Positions 54,101 through 60,100 of a stretch of DNA of 64,000 nucleotides are shown piece by piece. The translations under genes were made by a program, and so were the position numbers. This DNA is from Heterobilharzia americana (lineage: Eukaryota; Platyhelminthes; Trematoda; Strigeidida; Schistosomatidae). Positions within the stretch are counted from its first letter, which is position 1; the number at the start of each line of letters is the position of its first letter. The notes beneath the pieces were generated by a model. The model saw only the letters and a list, made by a program, of their open reading frames with translations, was not told where the DNA came from and ran no database searches. The stretch lies in the NCBI GenBank assembly GCA_944470555.2, contig OX104134.1:11015248-11079247 (forward strand). The letters run 5' to 3'.

Positions 54101-56993
54101 ATCAGGAAAAAATATTTCTCTACCTTATCAATACCCCGTATTTGTTTAGGATACCAATTCGTAAAATTGATAGCATCACCTTTAATCCATTTACGTTCAT
54201 CCTGATGGAGAAACATGCCGATCCATACTGGATAAGGAGAACGAGCGATGAGCACCGACAAGGCATCTATAAGAGTACAGTAATAATTTCTTGCAAAAAC
54301 CACAATTTGAATTATATTGCAACTAGCATATCGTTTTCAAATATATCGAATATTTTGAAACCTAAAAAATCCAGACTCTCTACAAATTCGAAAGGCACTA
54401 TCGACAGGAACGGTTTGCAACTAAATTAGCCATTGAGAGCTAATATATCCTGTGCAATTATGTAACCCTTCGATATCACACAGTTATATCTCCTGCTGGA
54501 AAGCCTCTTAATTTGAAGGGTTACGCTCCCTTCAAAACGATAAGATATGATGAATCAGATGTTGAATATAATTTAATTTCCGATAATCTTCTAACTGATA
54601 CTTTAAGAATGACAAAAATCACCTGCGAATTGAAAGTTGGTTTAAATTGGCTATATATGCAGTGTCAACCGTTAAGAAAGTCATTACACGAGCAGAGAAT
54701 ACAGCTGATAACAAATTTATGAGAGGTACTTCTACAGTCATTGGGATGAAGATACACTTTCGATTGAATCAATCTGAAAACATTGTTAAATCTTGTTAGT
54801 CTTATCAGGGTGTGTATTAGCGTTTAAGATAATTGGTCCCAAATGATCCTCCAGTCAAGTAAATATGCATGATTCAACCTTTCAATCCATGTAAGGTTCT
54901 CCACCGGAAGAATCGTAGTGTCTAATGTTTGTCATTTATAACTTATGTATCACAAGCAATTAGTCCTAATTTGAAATGATTTAATGAGAAAATATCAGTG
55001 TAATAAATTTCGTATTTCATAATGTGATGGTAAATAAATAAATTCGAAAAATCACATACTTCTGGTGGTCATTTTATTCAGTTAACAACACACAGAACTC
55101 GCTAACTATTAAGGCAGTGAATTTGGTTCTCTGAAATTCCCGAGGTAATTTAGTACTATTCATAGCTTCAAAACACAAAATAACAATAAGTTAGGCATTA
55201 ATACTCAGCTTATCTAACAATGTTTATTTCCTATAGTTAAACATACTGATATCTGCAATCCATTAATGAAAAGTAAGCTGTATTGTTAATCTGATGTTTC
55301 AATGAACAGATGAGTGATCATGAAACAAAAAAGTATGCTTAAACCAACCTTGTTCCATAGGAGATGCAATGGTGGCAAGAGATGATGTAGTATCTGAAGT
55401 TTTACATTGTTTATTAGCTTCTTCCCATGTTAATCTATGAGAGGGGTCTTCATTAAGCTGAAAGGTAGTGACAAAGAATTTGCAACAAAATCATCTATTT
55501 TGTAATTTCGGCAACCAGATATTTAGTTTCAAGTCCAACTTAAAAGTGAAATTCTCAAGTCTACAACACAACTCAAAACAAACACCGCGAGGAAATAATA
55601 TACATTTAGGCGGAAATGTTTGGCGATTGATCTTCATACGCACAAAATCTAGGAACTTTATCTTAAACTCATGCCAATTTATTTATCAATTTGCGTAACA
55701 CACTTTGTCAAGGGTGAAAACATTAATTAGCTTTTCGAATCAATGTATGCTTATGAAGTGAAAATATGCGCTTCAATAACTGCTGGGCGCCTAAGTCTTA
55801 AATCTAAAGTATCACAACGGAGACAAACAGTAATACGAATGCTTATGAACTAGCAAATTCAATTATTTGATGAGTCAAAATAAAGCCCGGCCCAACAGTT
55901 CATAAGTTTAAGTTGTAACTCTTTCGAACAGTACGCGCAATGACATAAAACTCTGGGAATCTACCAAGAGAAAATACAAGGGACGTAAGAAAAACTGATA
56001 AGTTAAGATGATTATTATCTACAAGAAAATCAAGTTAATCACGGAGATTTTGAACATCATTGAAAACTTATCAACTGTTGCATCACAAAATAAGAAATGT
56101 CAATCCCACCCTAACCAGATACAGGTGTTCATGTACTACGCCAAGGAACACCTGTTTCGGAAACAGTATCTATTCACAGGTGGAAAACTGTTCATAAGCC
56201 AACGAATTCTAGCACATGACTATCTAACGATTAGGAAACTAATTAATCCAAACTTATCAATACGTGATAGGCAAGTATACAATTACCACATATATTTCGT
56301 ACAAATTTGAAATTTACTAAAATTTCAGAAACGAATGACGGAGAAACATCGAGAAAGAAACGACTTACCATATAGCAATTTTTATCAAACAATTTGTAAC
56401 CAGAAGGACAGCTGAAGGTCTTCTGGTCAGCAAAGGGATGTCGGTAGAATACTTGAGGAACAGCAGCACAAACAAAGCTAAGCTTTGTATCGCATGGAAT
56501 AAACTTCCAAGTCGAAATACTTCCAGAAGCTGTAATTAGAAAGTAATTTCACGTGAACCAATGCCAAACCTATGTTATAAATAGGGTATAAAACACAACT
56601 AACAAACTCTGTACAGGTTCCTGTGCTAATCCATGAACCACAAAATATAACAGTTGACCAACAGATTGCGGAAGTGAAAATGAACAGTGTGAGCCCGACA
56701 ATATTATCATCTGGCTGATGTTCAAGTGTTCATACCACTGACATACAGCCTCATTCAATGTCATGAACGATAAATAGTTTATAAAGTGCAAAATTACAAC
56801 AAAACATAACTGCAGTCCAAAATCTTTTCTATCAACTTTGTAACTTACATGCATTAGACATAGCACATCCTTCAAACGTTTTTGGTTGTTCAGAAATGAA
56901 TATCTGTGGGATAGCAGGATATTTAGATGCCCAAAATAAATTGTCGTGTCCAATATACAAACCAATCCATAGCTCACGTATCGGATTTTCAGA
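9779..56993 (-). CDS. Multi-CTLD (mannose-receptor-like) lectin gene, visible span
   Basis: Seventeen minus-strand exons encode tandem C-type lectin-like domains. The recurring signature is a first Cys pair near the domain start, a W..A...C motif, LA.I/V, a (V/I)WIGL-type strand, and a final C-x7-C pair ending in a (Y/F)(V/I/L)C motif. All donors read GT and all acceptors AG on the minus strand, and phases agree at every join between consecutive visible exons. About 1,010 residues in at least eight domains are visible. Such proteins are usually secreted or type I membrane proteins that bind glycans or proteins. I see no signal peptide, transmembrane segment, start codon or confirmed stop, so both ends are missing. 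At least one exon between 26246 and 23661 was not found. Introns run from about 0.3 kb to 13.2 kb. Family is well supported; function is inference. Confidence 0.88.
10135..13894. other. Intron between lectin exons 17 and 16, unrecognised part
   Basis: AT-rich with short chance frames. A Cys-rich stretch with GT donor context at 10974-11090 was considered as an exon and rejected because of stops. Confidence 0.5.
13895..14265 (+). mobile_element. RTE (SR2-like) 3' fragment
   Basis: Starts near QVARKNKQ and runs through TNQ, GKRRVGRPR and the terminal GTTCCATTAGGAACC segment to an AATAATAATAAAA tail. There are several frameshifts. It lies in the intron between lectin exons 16 and 17. Only the last 370 bp of the element is present. 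Confidence 0.78.
14994..15090 (-). CDS. Lectin exon 16: end of CTLD-G
   Basis: 97 nt, phase 0 to 1. The acceptor is CTACTTAG and the donor GTAAGTCC. It encodes SCTIMHHESNVIGKWSDEPC and KFGYICE. It was found by analogy with exon 5, whose CTMMHQ start is clearly related. WSD stands where WND would be, so the Asp calcium ligand is kept and the Asn is Ser. With the EPN in exon 15 this gives a nearly complete mannose-type site. Confidence 0.88.
16039..16181 (-). CDS. Lectin exon 15: CTLD-G long loop with EPN motif
   Basis: 143 nt, phase 1 to 0. The acceptor is CTTGTAG and the donor GTAAGATA. It encodes SVWIGLHSERNIHTWIGG, YTNWKPAEPNTNGT. EPN in this position is the classical motif of mannose-type CTLDs in other animals. 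It is the only intact EPN seen in the gene. Length and phase equal exon 4. Confidence 0.93.
16182..17497. other. Intron between lectin exons 15 and 14
   Basis: Mostly featureless. At 17296-17350, GCACTGGACTCTGAA resembles the anticodon-arm region of tRNA-Gln and may be a SINE head. Confidence 0.45.
17498..17565. repeat. AT dinucleotide microsatellite
   Basis: About 34 uninterrupted AT units in the intron between exons 14 and 15. Confidence 0.97.
17933..18041 (-). CDS. Lectin exon 14: CTLD-G first helix region
   Basis: 109 nt, phase 0 to 1. The acceptor is GAATAG and the donor GTATTC. It encodes TMDWATANRACQTHDSG and AHLATVLSDNQQ. Length and phase equal exon 3, and the WATANRAC helix is directly comparable to WEEANKQC there. 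Confidence 0.9.
18608..19536 (-). mobile_element. Decayed RTE (SR2-like) copy
   Basis: Minus-strand remnants of the RTE polyprotein from the MQQTV segment through LEDLQAKTNKL, VNVEKTEVIKIPNQQQ, DEDVKAMIGK and the C-terminal RTNQEP and GKRQVG motifs, ending in AAATAATAAATAA. Frameshifts and small duplications are frequent. The last 400 bp is nearly identical to 4771-5185 in inverted orientation. Confidence 0.85.
19741..19790 (-). mobile_element. 3' end of a hammerhead SINE
   Basis: On the minus strand GAAACGTGGGTCCTGGATTCC runs into TCTGCTAGCCACAACC, the 3' half of the hammerhead and the shared SINE end. The CUGANGA half is missing, so the ribozyme is broken. Confidence 0.55.
20230..20402 (-). 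CDS. Lectin exon 13: end of CTLD-F and start of CTLD-G
   Basis: 173 nt, phase 1 to 0. The acceptor is CCTTAG and the donor GTATGCTC. It encodes LLTWGTTECNQALPYLC (C-x7-C end of F), a Ser/Thr-rich linker, and FSCPENFTLVSGSCFM (first Cys pair of G). Same boundary-straddling design as exon 2. Confidence 0.9.
20870..22950 (-). mobile_element. Decayed endonuclease-RT non-LTR element
   Basis: Minus-strand remnants from the inter-domain segment (AEHFEAYSN) through FDNHRGISL, EVLWHCL, GEMSSEGTTTSGVRHRCP, FLFNIVISLLADISLG, LIDSEYSDDVAVL to the C-terminal GDIAEN region. The motif C box reads YSDD instead of YADD. Many stops and frameshifts. It occupies most of the intron between lectin exons 12 and 13. 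Confidence 0.8.
23508..23661 (-). CDS. Lectin exon 12: middle of CTLD-F
   Basis: 154 nt, phase 0 to 1. The acceptor is TTTTACAG. The donor GTAGGT is chosen over a GTAGAT site 13 bases earlier because only it keeps the frame into exon 13. It encodes SHVYIGLFTKIDKLLW, ITFWQPKF and KQCAYVDT. The YIGL strand, Trp turn and third Cys are clear. It is the counterpart of exon 1. The exon(s) holding the end of E and the start of F are missing upstream. Confidence 0.82.
23662..26245. other. Gap expected to hold a missing lectin exon
   Basis: Phases require one or more exons here with net phase 1 to 0, carrying the end of CTLD-E and the start of CTLD-F. I searched for C-x7-C and the first Cys pair and found no clean candidate. 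The interval contains the dispersed repeat at 25.1 kb. Confidence 0.5.
25135..25660 (+). repeat. Dispersed repeat of unknown family, copy 1
   Basis: The first 470 bp is almost identical, in the same orientation, to 45515-45985; similarity then fades by about 25660. It contains AATAAA in GTGGAATAAAGG and an A-run near 25540. On the minus strand it has a 65-codon open frame (MGLRNLVDDDSGKIVKLD). No terminal repeats or known motif were recognised. Confidence 0.7.
26246..26429 (-). CDS. Lectin exon 11: middle of CTLD-E
   Basis: 184 nt, phase 0 to 1. The acceptor is CCCACAG and the donor GTAATTG. It contains GMEVYLIEAFYKGK, which aligns with the WIGL strand region, and ARSAYCTVASAVFI with the third Cys. 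The Trp residues of the loop are gone, so E is a degenerate CTLD. The last Cys pair should lie in a further exon that I could not locate. Splice sites and phase support it; similarity alone is weak. Confidence 0.65.
26750..26923 (-). CDS. Lectin exon 10: start of CTLD-E
   Basis: 174 nt if the acceptor is TTTAGAG; using TTTTAG two bases earlier would break the phase with exon 9. The donor is GTACGTTC. It encodes EVCTTISSVHYCIRL, YFEADNECRSYNMTLATI and PSEEHQKFIMNTLKK: first Cys pair, A..EC helix and LATI. The Trp of the helix is replaced by Tyr/Phe. Confidence 0.85.
26924..28109. other. Intron, nothing recognised
   Basis: Part of the intron between lectin exons 9 and 10. AT-rich; short chance frames only. 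Confidence 0.5.
28110..28252 (-). mobile_element. tRNA-derived SINE with decayed hammerhead
   Basis: On the minus strand, ATCTTAGTAGTAAAATCGC resembles a box A and GCGGGTTCAAACC a box B. About 50 bases later comes GTGCTGATGA, the first half of a hammerhead core; the expected GAAA half reads GCAAACC. Probably an old copy of the hammerhead SINE family. Confidence 0.5.
28347..28368. repeat. ATCT tetranucleotide repeat
   Basis: About five ATCT units. Confidence 0.85.
28660..28805 (-). mobile_element. SINE-like repeat, minus-strand family copy 1
   Basis: Minus strand: GTGGTTCAGTGGTTTCAGG resembles a box A, then GTCATGAACCCC and a shared core CCACCTACGGAGGTTGG. Related cores lie at 35.9, 47.9 and 53.7 kb, all on the same strand. 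Confidence 0.5.
29335..29594 (-). CDS. Lectin exon 9: sugar-site half of CTLD-D
   Basis: 260 nt, phase 1 to 0. The acceptor is TTTTACAG and the donor GTAAGTAGG. It encodes LYWTDESPIDYL, FAPGEPSRH, ESCFISLGHTHDWNDVSC and HLYLCQ. An EPS in the EPN/QPD position plus an intact WND makes D a credible calcium-dependent binding domain. A short basic linker with LKMLRRLNQH follows before the next domain. A hammerhead SINE remnant lies about 160 bp upstream of the acceptor. Confidence 0.92.
29757..29825 (+). mobile_element. Hammerhead SINE remnant with broken core
   Basis: GTGCAGGTGCACCCAA, CCAACGA, GTTC-loop-GAAC, GAAA, CGCGCGTC, CTGAATTCC then CTGCTAGCCACAAC. Stem II is perfect and GAAA is intact, but the CUGANGA box reads CCAACGA with two core changes. 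It is probably inactive. It lies just upstream of lectin exon 9. Confidence 0.7.
30249..30515 (-). CDS. Lectin exon 8: start and middle of CTLD-D
   Basis: 267 nt, phase 1 to 1. The acceptor is TTACTAAG and the donor GTAAGTTG. It holds SSCPKQWIQYGHKC, LTWSSAEKDC, AHLASIHSPNEQTFI and DIWIGLRVS, a textbook first half of a CTLD. A CATAAG site nearer the domain would put the frame out by one, so the more distant acceptor is chosen. Domain D is the most canonical domain in the gene. Confidence 0.9.
31100..33020 (-). mobile_element. Decayed endonuclease-RT element, split in two
   Basis: Minus strand: 32750-33010 carries the HDNHSGSSLIEILSNIL-like segment, and 31190-31560 carries SLDLKAVFNFID, EVTTTSGTCFGCSLSP and LECADNIYVLDDNLDKTQ. 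About 1 kb between them is unrecognised and may be an insertion. There are multiple stops. Motif C reads CADN instead of YADD. Confidence 0.7.
34145..34335 (-). mobile_element. Hammerhead SINE, head-to-head copy (left)
   Basis: Minus strand: box-A-like GGTAGCTAAATGGCTAACGC, box-B-like GGGTTTCATTC, then GCATGCACTGATGA, AGTCC-loop-GGAC, GAAA, CACCTGTG. The CUGAUGA and GAAA boxes and a good stem II are intact. The base at the cleavage position appears to be G rather than C, which would disfavour cleavage. Confidence 0.7.
34556..34765 (+). mobile_element. Hammerhead SINE, head-to-head copy (right)
   Basis: Box-A-like GTAGCTGAATGGTTAGCGC and a box-B-like GAGTTCCACCCC match the minus-strand copy 220 bp to the left. 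The ribozyme region survives only as GCACTAGTGAGGGTCCC...GAAAACAGC. Decayed. Confidence 0.6.
35226..35250. repeat. ATT trinucleotide repeat
   Basis: A short ATT run. It could be the tail of a lost RTE copy, but no RTE coding sequence adjoins it. Confidence 0.75.
35330..35420 (-). mobile_element. Possible SINE head remnant
   Basis: The minus strand contains GGTGGTCACTAGTTGGAATCC, which resembles a tRNA-type box-B region. No hammerhead or end was recognised. Confidence 0.3.
35895..35995 (-). mobile_element. SINE-like repeat, minus-strand family copy 2
   Basis: Shares the core CTCCAACTACAGAGGTTG plus AGCCAGCTAATATCACTAC with the copy at 28.7 kb. Confidence 0.45.
36907..37105 (-). CDS. Lectin exon 7: end of CTLD-C
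   Basis: 199 nt, phase 0 to 1. The acceptor is TCTCTAG and the donor GTAAGTC. It ends with RLCISINRDS and DVLNCSLKLPSVCGY, the last two disulfide Cys in C-x7-C spacing. A CTACAG acceptor a few bases further in would break the frame, so the outer acceptor is preferred. No WND motif is present. Confidence 0.8.
37106..39417. other. Intron between lectin exons 6 and 7
   Basis: AT-rich, no repeat or coding signal recognised. Confidence 0.5.
39418..39674 (-). CDS. Lectin exon 6: start and middle of CTLD-C
   Basis: 257 nt, phase 1 to 0. The acceptor is CTTCAG and the donor GTAATTAG. One exon carries the first Cys pair (ACRDDYYEYSGRCYH), the helix region ending SAFMRLLLQTTS, and the AWTGVSL strand. 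The W-x-x-A-x-x-x-C helix is not typical here, so C is a divergent CTLD. Its architecture matches exon 17 of domain H, where the AAFMRIL segment is clearly related. Confidence 0.82.
40690..40787 (+). mobile_element. Short endonuclease-RT fragment
   Basis: Resembles 47678-47755: YDVDT...VKRLHVFDHSAL, the segment that reads CETWPLR...VFDHRCLR in intact family members. It abuts the 3' side of the RTE copy to its right. Confidence 0.6.
40788..41930 (-). mobile_element. Decayed RTE (SR2-like) copy
   Basis: Minus strand: IIIEQSIEW-stop-STLYLNFIDFEK at the right, then VKTGVKQGCLLSP, LDFADDFYL, KTNKLTEEA, a frameshift, VNVEKREVMKIP and TYLGSTVSTTG, and the C-terminal part with further shifts. The left end lacks the terminal ALCSTRN segment and AT tail. 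Right boundary uncertain. Confidence 0.85.
42847..45510 (+). mobile_element. Decayed endonuclease-RT non-LTR element, nearly full coding length
   Basis: Endonuclease part: LSGVGIALSIKIKGAVLDC, YAYAPTT, then VVVVAGDFNAQV near 43280. Linker: KHFEEQFNW and AVRNLKRRRAAG. RT part: RGISLTSVLSKILGPV near 44390, a fingers segment near 44510, and FLYLKAGF where FLDLKAAF is expected. Stops and shifts throughout. The first 975 bp is nearly identical to the inverted copy at 59479-60453. The 5' leader is missing. Confidence 0.85.
45515..46040 (+). repeat. Dispersed repeat of unknown family, copy 2
   Basis: Starts within 5 bp of the end of the RT element to its left and matches 25135-25660 with few differences (for example AGATGAAATGC for AGATATGAAATAC). 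Confidence 0.7.
46370..48540 (+). mobile_element. Decayed endonuclease-RT element with 3' module
   Basis: RT remnants include GGLI-like and LTNIVFKNSRVHSY-like segments near 46920-47010, DSEYADDFVL near 47315 and the VFDHR-type segment near 47730. The segment at 48075-48540 is non-coding and resembles the 3' part of the next copy at 50140-50640, so it is taken as the 3' UTR. A SINE-like repeat sits at 47.9 kb inside it. Confidence 0.72.
47895..48010 (-). mobile_element. SINE-like repeat, minus-strand family copy 3
   Basis: Minus strand: TTCGGATTCCGC then CCCCCACCGAGGTTTGGG, related to the cores at 28.7, 35.9 and 53.7 kb. Confidence 0.4.
48541..50720 (+). mobile_element. Decayed endonuclease-RT element, tandem copy
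   Basis: Follows the previous copy head to tail. Recognisable parts are LKRCKAAGSDNLQ near 48910, a region matching GISLTNIVSKTLGSIV near 49090, TTSGIHQGYPLSSFFFNFV near 49425, LEYADNIVLLSENADKMQ near 49560 and TYLGSCISSTG near 49770. YADN replaces the catalytic YADD. The 3' non-coding part runs to about 50720. Confidence 0.82.
50721..52873. other. Intron part with AT microsatellite, otherwise unrecognised
   Basis: Apart from the AT tract at 51.1 kb, no transposon motif or lectin exon was recognised; the region up to 51.7 kb is somewhat less AT-rich. Confidence 0.45.
51116..51180. repeat. AT dinucleotide microsatellite
   Basis: About 33 AT units followed by CACAC, in the intron between exons 5 and 6. 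Confidence 0.97.
52874..52976 (-). CDS. Lectin exon 5: end of CTLD-B
   Basis: 103 nt, phase 0 to 1. The acceptor is TTCCAG and the donor GTGAGTATA. It encodes LCTMMHQ, then GQWEEVNCSLPLNYVCQ. The WND position reads WEE, so the Asn/Asp calcium ligands are lost. It is followed by the gene's largest visible intron, 13.2 kb, which is full of retroelements. Confidence 0.9.
53695..53835 (-). mobile_element. SINE-like repeat, minus-strand family copy 4
   Basis: Minus strand: TGTAGCTTATTGGTGTAG resembles a box A, GGGTTTGAATTC a box B, then TACTGAAGCTTGGAGAGC and CACTACACGATAG, which match the 28.7-kb copy in order. Confidence 0.5.
54124..54266 (-). CDS. Lectin exon 4: CTLD-B long-loop region
   Basis: 143 nt, phase 1 to 0. 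The acceptor reads CTTATAG and the donor GTAGAG. It encodes PVWIGMFLHQDERKWIKG and NFTNWYPKQ. The WIG strand, W-x-x-G turn and NW motif are standard. The position that is EPN or QPD in sugar-binding CTLDs reads PKQ, so calcium-dependent sugar binding by B is unlikely. Length and phase match exon 15. Confidence 0.9.
55349..55457 (-). CDS. Lectin exon 3: CTLD-B first helix region
   Basis: 109 nt, phase 0 to 1. The acceptor is TTTCAG; the donor GTTGGT is weaker. It encodes LTWEEANKQC and SLATIASPMEQ, the canonical W-x-x-A-x-x-x-C helix followed by LATI. Length and phase are identical to exon 14 in domain G. Confidence 0.9.
56369..56529 (-). CDS. Lectin exon 2: end of CTLD-A and start of CTLD-B
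   Basis: 161 nt, phase 1 to 0. The acceptor reads TTACAG and the donor GTAAGTCG. The first part closes domain A with STWKFIPCDTKLSFVC, the typical C-x7-C end. A short linker follows, then TFSCPSGYKLFDKNCYM, the usual first Cys pair of a new domain. The exon therefore straddles a domain boundary, just as exon 13 does for F and G. Confidence 0.9.
56849..56993 (-). CDS. Lectin exon 1: middle of CTLD-A
   Basis: 145 nt, phase 0 to 1. The acceptor reads CCCACAG and the donor GTAAGTTA. It encodes the long-loop part of a CTLD: ELWIGLYIGHDNLFW, then FEGCAMSNA with the third conserved Cys. There is no EPN- or QPD-type sugar motif in the loop. The exon carrying the start of domain A must lie above 56993 and was not found; a 3.9-kb retroelement composite occupies 57.1-61.0 kb in that direction. 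Length and phase match exon 12 (domain F). Confidence 0.85.
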
Positions 56994-57127
56994 CTGTGGG
57001 CAAACAAAAAATTAATGAATTTATTTACTACTTTTGTAACGTCAAAATTCAATATGAAACCCAACAAGATAAGGATTCCGAAAAGTGAACCAAATATTTT
57101 AAATCATTTTAAATATTAGTACAAAGC

Positions 57128-60100
57128 CATGTCACCGAAAGTCAACCCTCAACCACTGGTGATTCCTTTCATCTCGTCTCGTCTTGTCTCGGCGACCACA
57201 ACCAGCCAGTCCACACCACCCCACACGACTCAAATCAACAGTGAGAGACTTCAGCGACTGGTGTCAGGTCTTGCTTGGTCTAGCCACCCTGAACACTCAC
57301 TCTTCCAACCTAATCCAACTTGCCTTAGCATGGCACATCGAGGTAGGCAGTGGCTCGGCGTGCTCAGTACATGTCATATTCAATCCAATCTAATCCAATC
57401 GATTTCAGGTTCGGTTGACAACCTCACCAATCGATGTGTCTAGAACCCTTCGCCTGACTTCAACATTGCTCACACACTGATTCCACCAAACGACAGCAAT
57501 GTTACCAAGACGTCTGTCATCAAAAGCCTCTCTTCTGCGTTCAACGGCCATGTCTCACAGCCGTATAACAGGACAGAACGGACTGGAGCTCAGTATACTT
57601 GTCCTTTGATAGATAGTCGGATAGTTGGATGTCTATCTGACCAATGGGTGGCGGAGATAGATGACACCAGTTGGCGAATGCCAGACGGGCCTTCTACATC
57701 CGAGCTGAGATTTCGTCAGCAGTCAGACCTGTCGAGCTGATGCAACTCCCCAAGTAAATGAAGTCGTCGACACATTCCAACACTTCACTCGTCATCATTA
57801 AACTGGGAGTAGTTGCAGATCAGTCCTCCAGCAGCATCCTACATTTGACAGACGCCAGCGGGACGCATGCCAGCCCAACATACTCAGACTTCTGATCAAC
57901 GCATCGAGAAGACCCTGCATTTTGTCAGCATTTTCACTGAGTAGGACAATGTTGTCTGCATACTCCAAGTCAACCAGGTGATTTCTAGGTAGTAGGTCAA
58001 TCCCTGTGAAGTCAGACGTACCTAAGGTTATGTCCGTTAGAACGTCTATAACGAAGTTAAAAAAGAACGATGACAGTGGGTATCCCTGGTGAATACCACT
58101 GGTTGTCGTCAATTCACATGACAACTCTCCACTAGCTGCGCAAGTTACAGTAGAGAGCTTTGATTAGCGTTATATAGTTTCACGGTACTCCTTTCACAGT
58201 CAGACACTGCCACTACACCTCACGGTTGAGAGAATCAAATGCCACTATCACATTAAGAATTGTGGCAAGTTTCGGTCACCAATAAGAATGCCTGTGTTCC
58301 AGGACCTGTCTGAGGGTAAAAGTATGACCGATGCACCCTGGTCTACGTCTGAAACATACCTGGTTTTCTTGAGCTCTAGTTAGGCGTCGGATTACTATGG
58401 AACCCAGGGTCTTGGATACAATATTAGTTAAACTAATTCCCTAATGATTGTCACGGGAAGACTTCTCTCCGCTTTATAGACTGAGATGATCAGTGACGTA
58501 GACCAGTCTTACGGCACTAACTCTGATTCTTATATACAACGCAGTACCTCCTTCACTCAAATCACCAATTTCCTATCTCCATTCTTGAAGATTGTCAGAT
58601 CCTGCCGCTTTGCATCGTTTAAGGTTCGATACGGACTTCTCAACGTCAAGGAGAGTTGGGGGACCGACATACCCATCCCATTCAGGCTCAGGATGGGTGT
58701 TTTGCAACTGTAGCTTTGCTGAGGGTCAGTTGAACTGTCCTTCAATGTGTCTTCCCCCAATGTCCTAGCCGCATGTCCAGGGAGGTTATCAGCGTCATAT
58801 CCTTTTTGGTGATGGTCCCACATACTATCCTCTTCTTGCCAGTATCCTTAATAAGCCTAAAAAGCTGCCAAGTGTTACCTAACGCTGATGCCTTCTCCAT
58901 CTCACCGCTTTCGCTACCCACCACTACTTGGGAAATATTAAGAATGCGTCATATTCTGTGGGCAACTTTCTACTTCGCGTTTTAGCTATTAGTCAGCCCC
59001 TTTTGGAGTCCACTCCTGTGGCCCAAAGTAGACACACAGACACATGAGTCAACATCGAACCTCGCACAGAAGTGTGTCGGTTCAAGTTGCTATACTTCAC
59101 AACAGCATTCAAGCAACAAGTGAGTCGAAATAGAGTGATATGAGAGTAGACAAAAGTGCATGGGAGAATAAACAATTTGAAGCTAAAGGCCAGTGAAAAT
59201 ATTCAAGCTTTAGAAGACGTCTACACCATAGCGTCCAATTCTCAGTTATTTCACCAAGAGTCCTCAATCATCGGTTCCTATGGTCTGACGGACCCCAGTC
59301 AGGTAGTCCACACCTCCCTAAATGGCTCAATGCAATGGTCAGAGTCTTCATGGACTGGTGTCACGCTTTTGTCTGATGAACCTGAAGCTCCTTCCCATCC
59401 AACCCTGCCTCGACTAACATTACATGTCGAGTTTGGGGGTGAGTAGGTATTTGCAACATGTTCAAATCATAAGTTTATATGCGACCATTTTTTCAGAAAC
59501 TGTTGAGATTCACCGATCGTTTCCAACATCTTTCTGAGAGTTAGTTACGGTTTTGAACACCATTCTTACAACAGACAGAAGACGGCACCAGGCTTCTTCC
59601 ATATGAGTGAAGTTTTTCTATGCAATACCTGTCTAGCTAGTTTCTTGTTGGAAACAGCCGTTGTACTTTCATCGTCAAGCTGTGCTTGAAATGGTCTTGC
59701 TGGTGTAGTTTTTCACTTCGATTTAGGCGCAGACATATATATGCTTGAAGCAATGTATGATCTCTGTTCAAATATGTGCTCCAGAAGGATGATCAATCTA
59801 CCACCGACTCTCTCCAACGATAACTCATAGCACCGTGATCTATCTGTGTCTATCGCTGAATTGTGGTTGGTGGAAGCCACTTCAGACAATGTCTTTCCAT
59901 TTGCCTTAAATTCATGTTGGTTAGAAATAGATTCCGAAAGCGTCAGCTAAGTGTCTCTCTATCTGACTTGGCATACACACTTGTGCATTAAAATCACCTG
60001 CTACAACAACCACATCTGAGCGTTAGGTCTTCAGTAAAAGGCTAGACAGTTTTCGGTAGAATTCATTTCCCACTTCATCTGAACTATGTGGTGGGTGCGT

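Noticed and set aside
57129..57443. 104-codon frame present in two inverted copies as a conserved gene
   Set aside because: It lies in the 3' non-coding module of a decayed retroelement, and its conservation is explained by the recent duplication.
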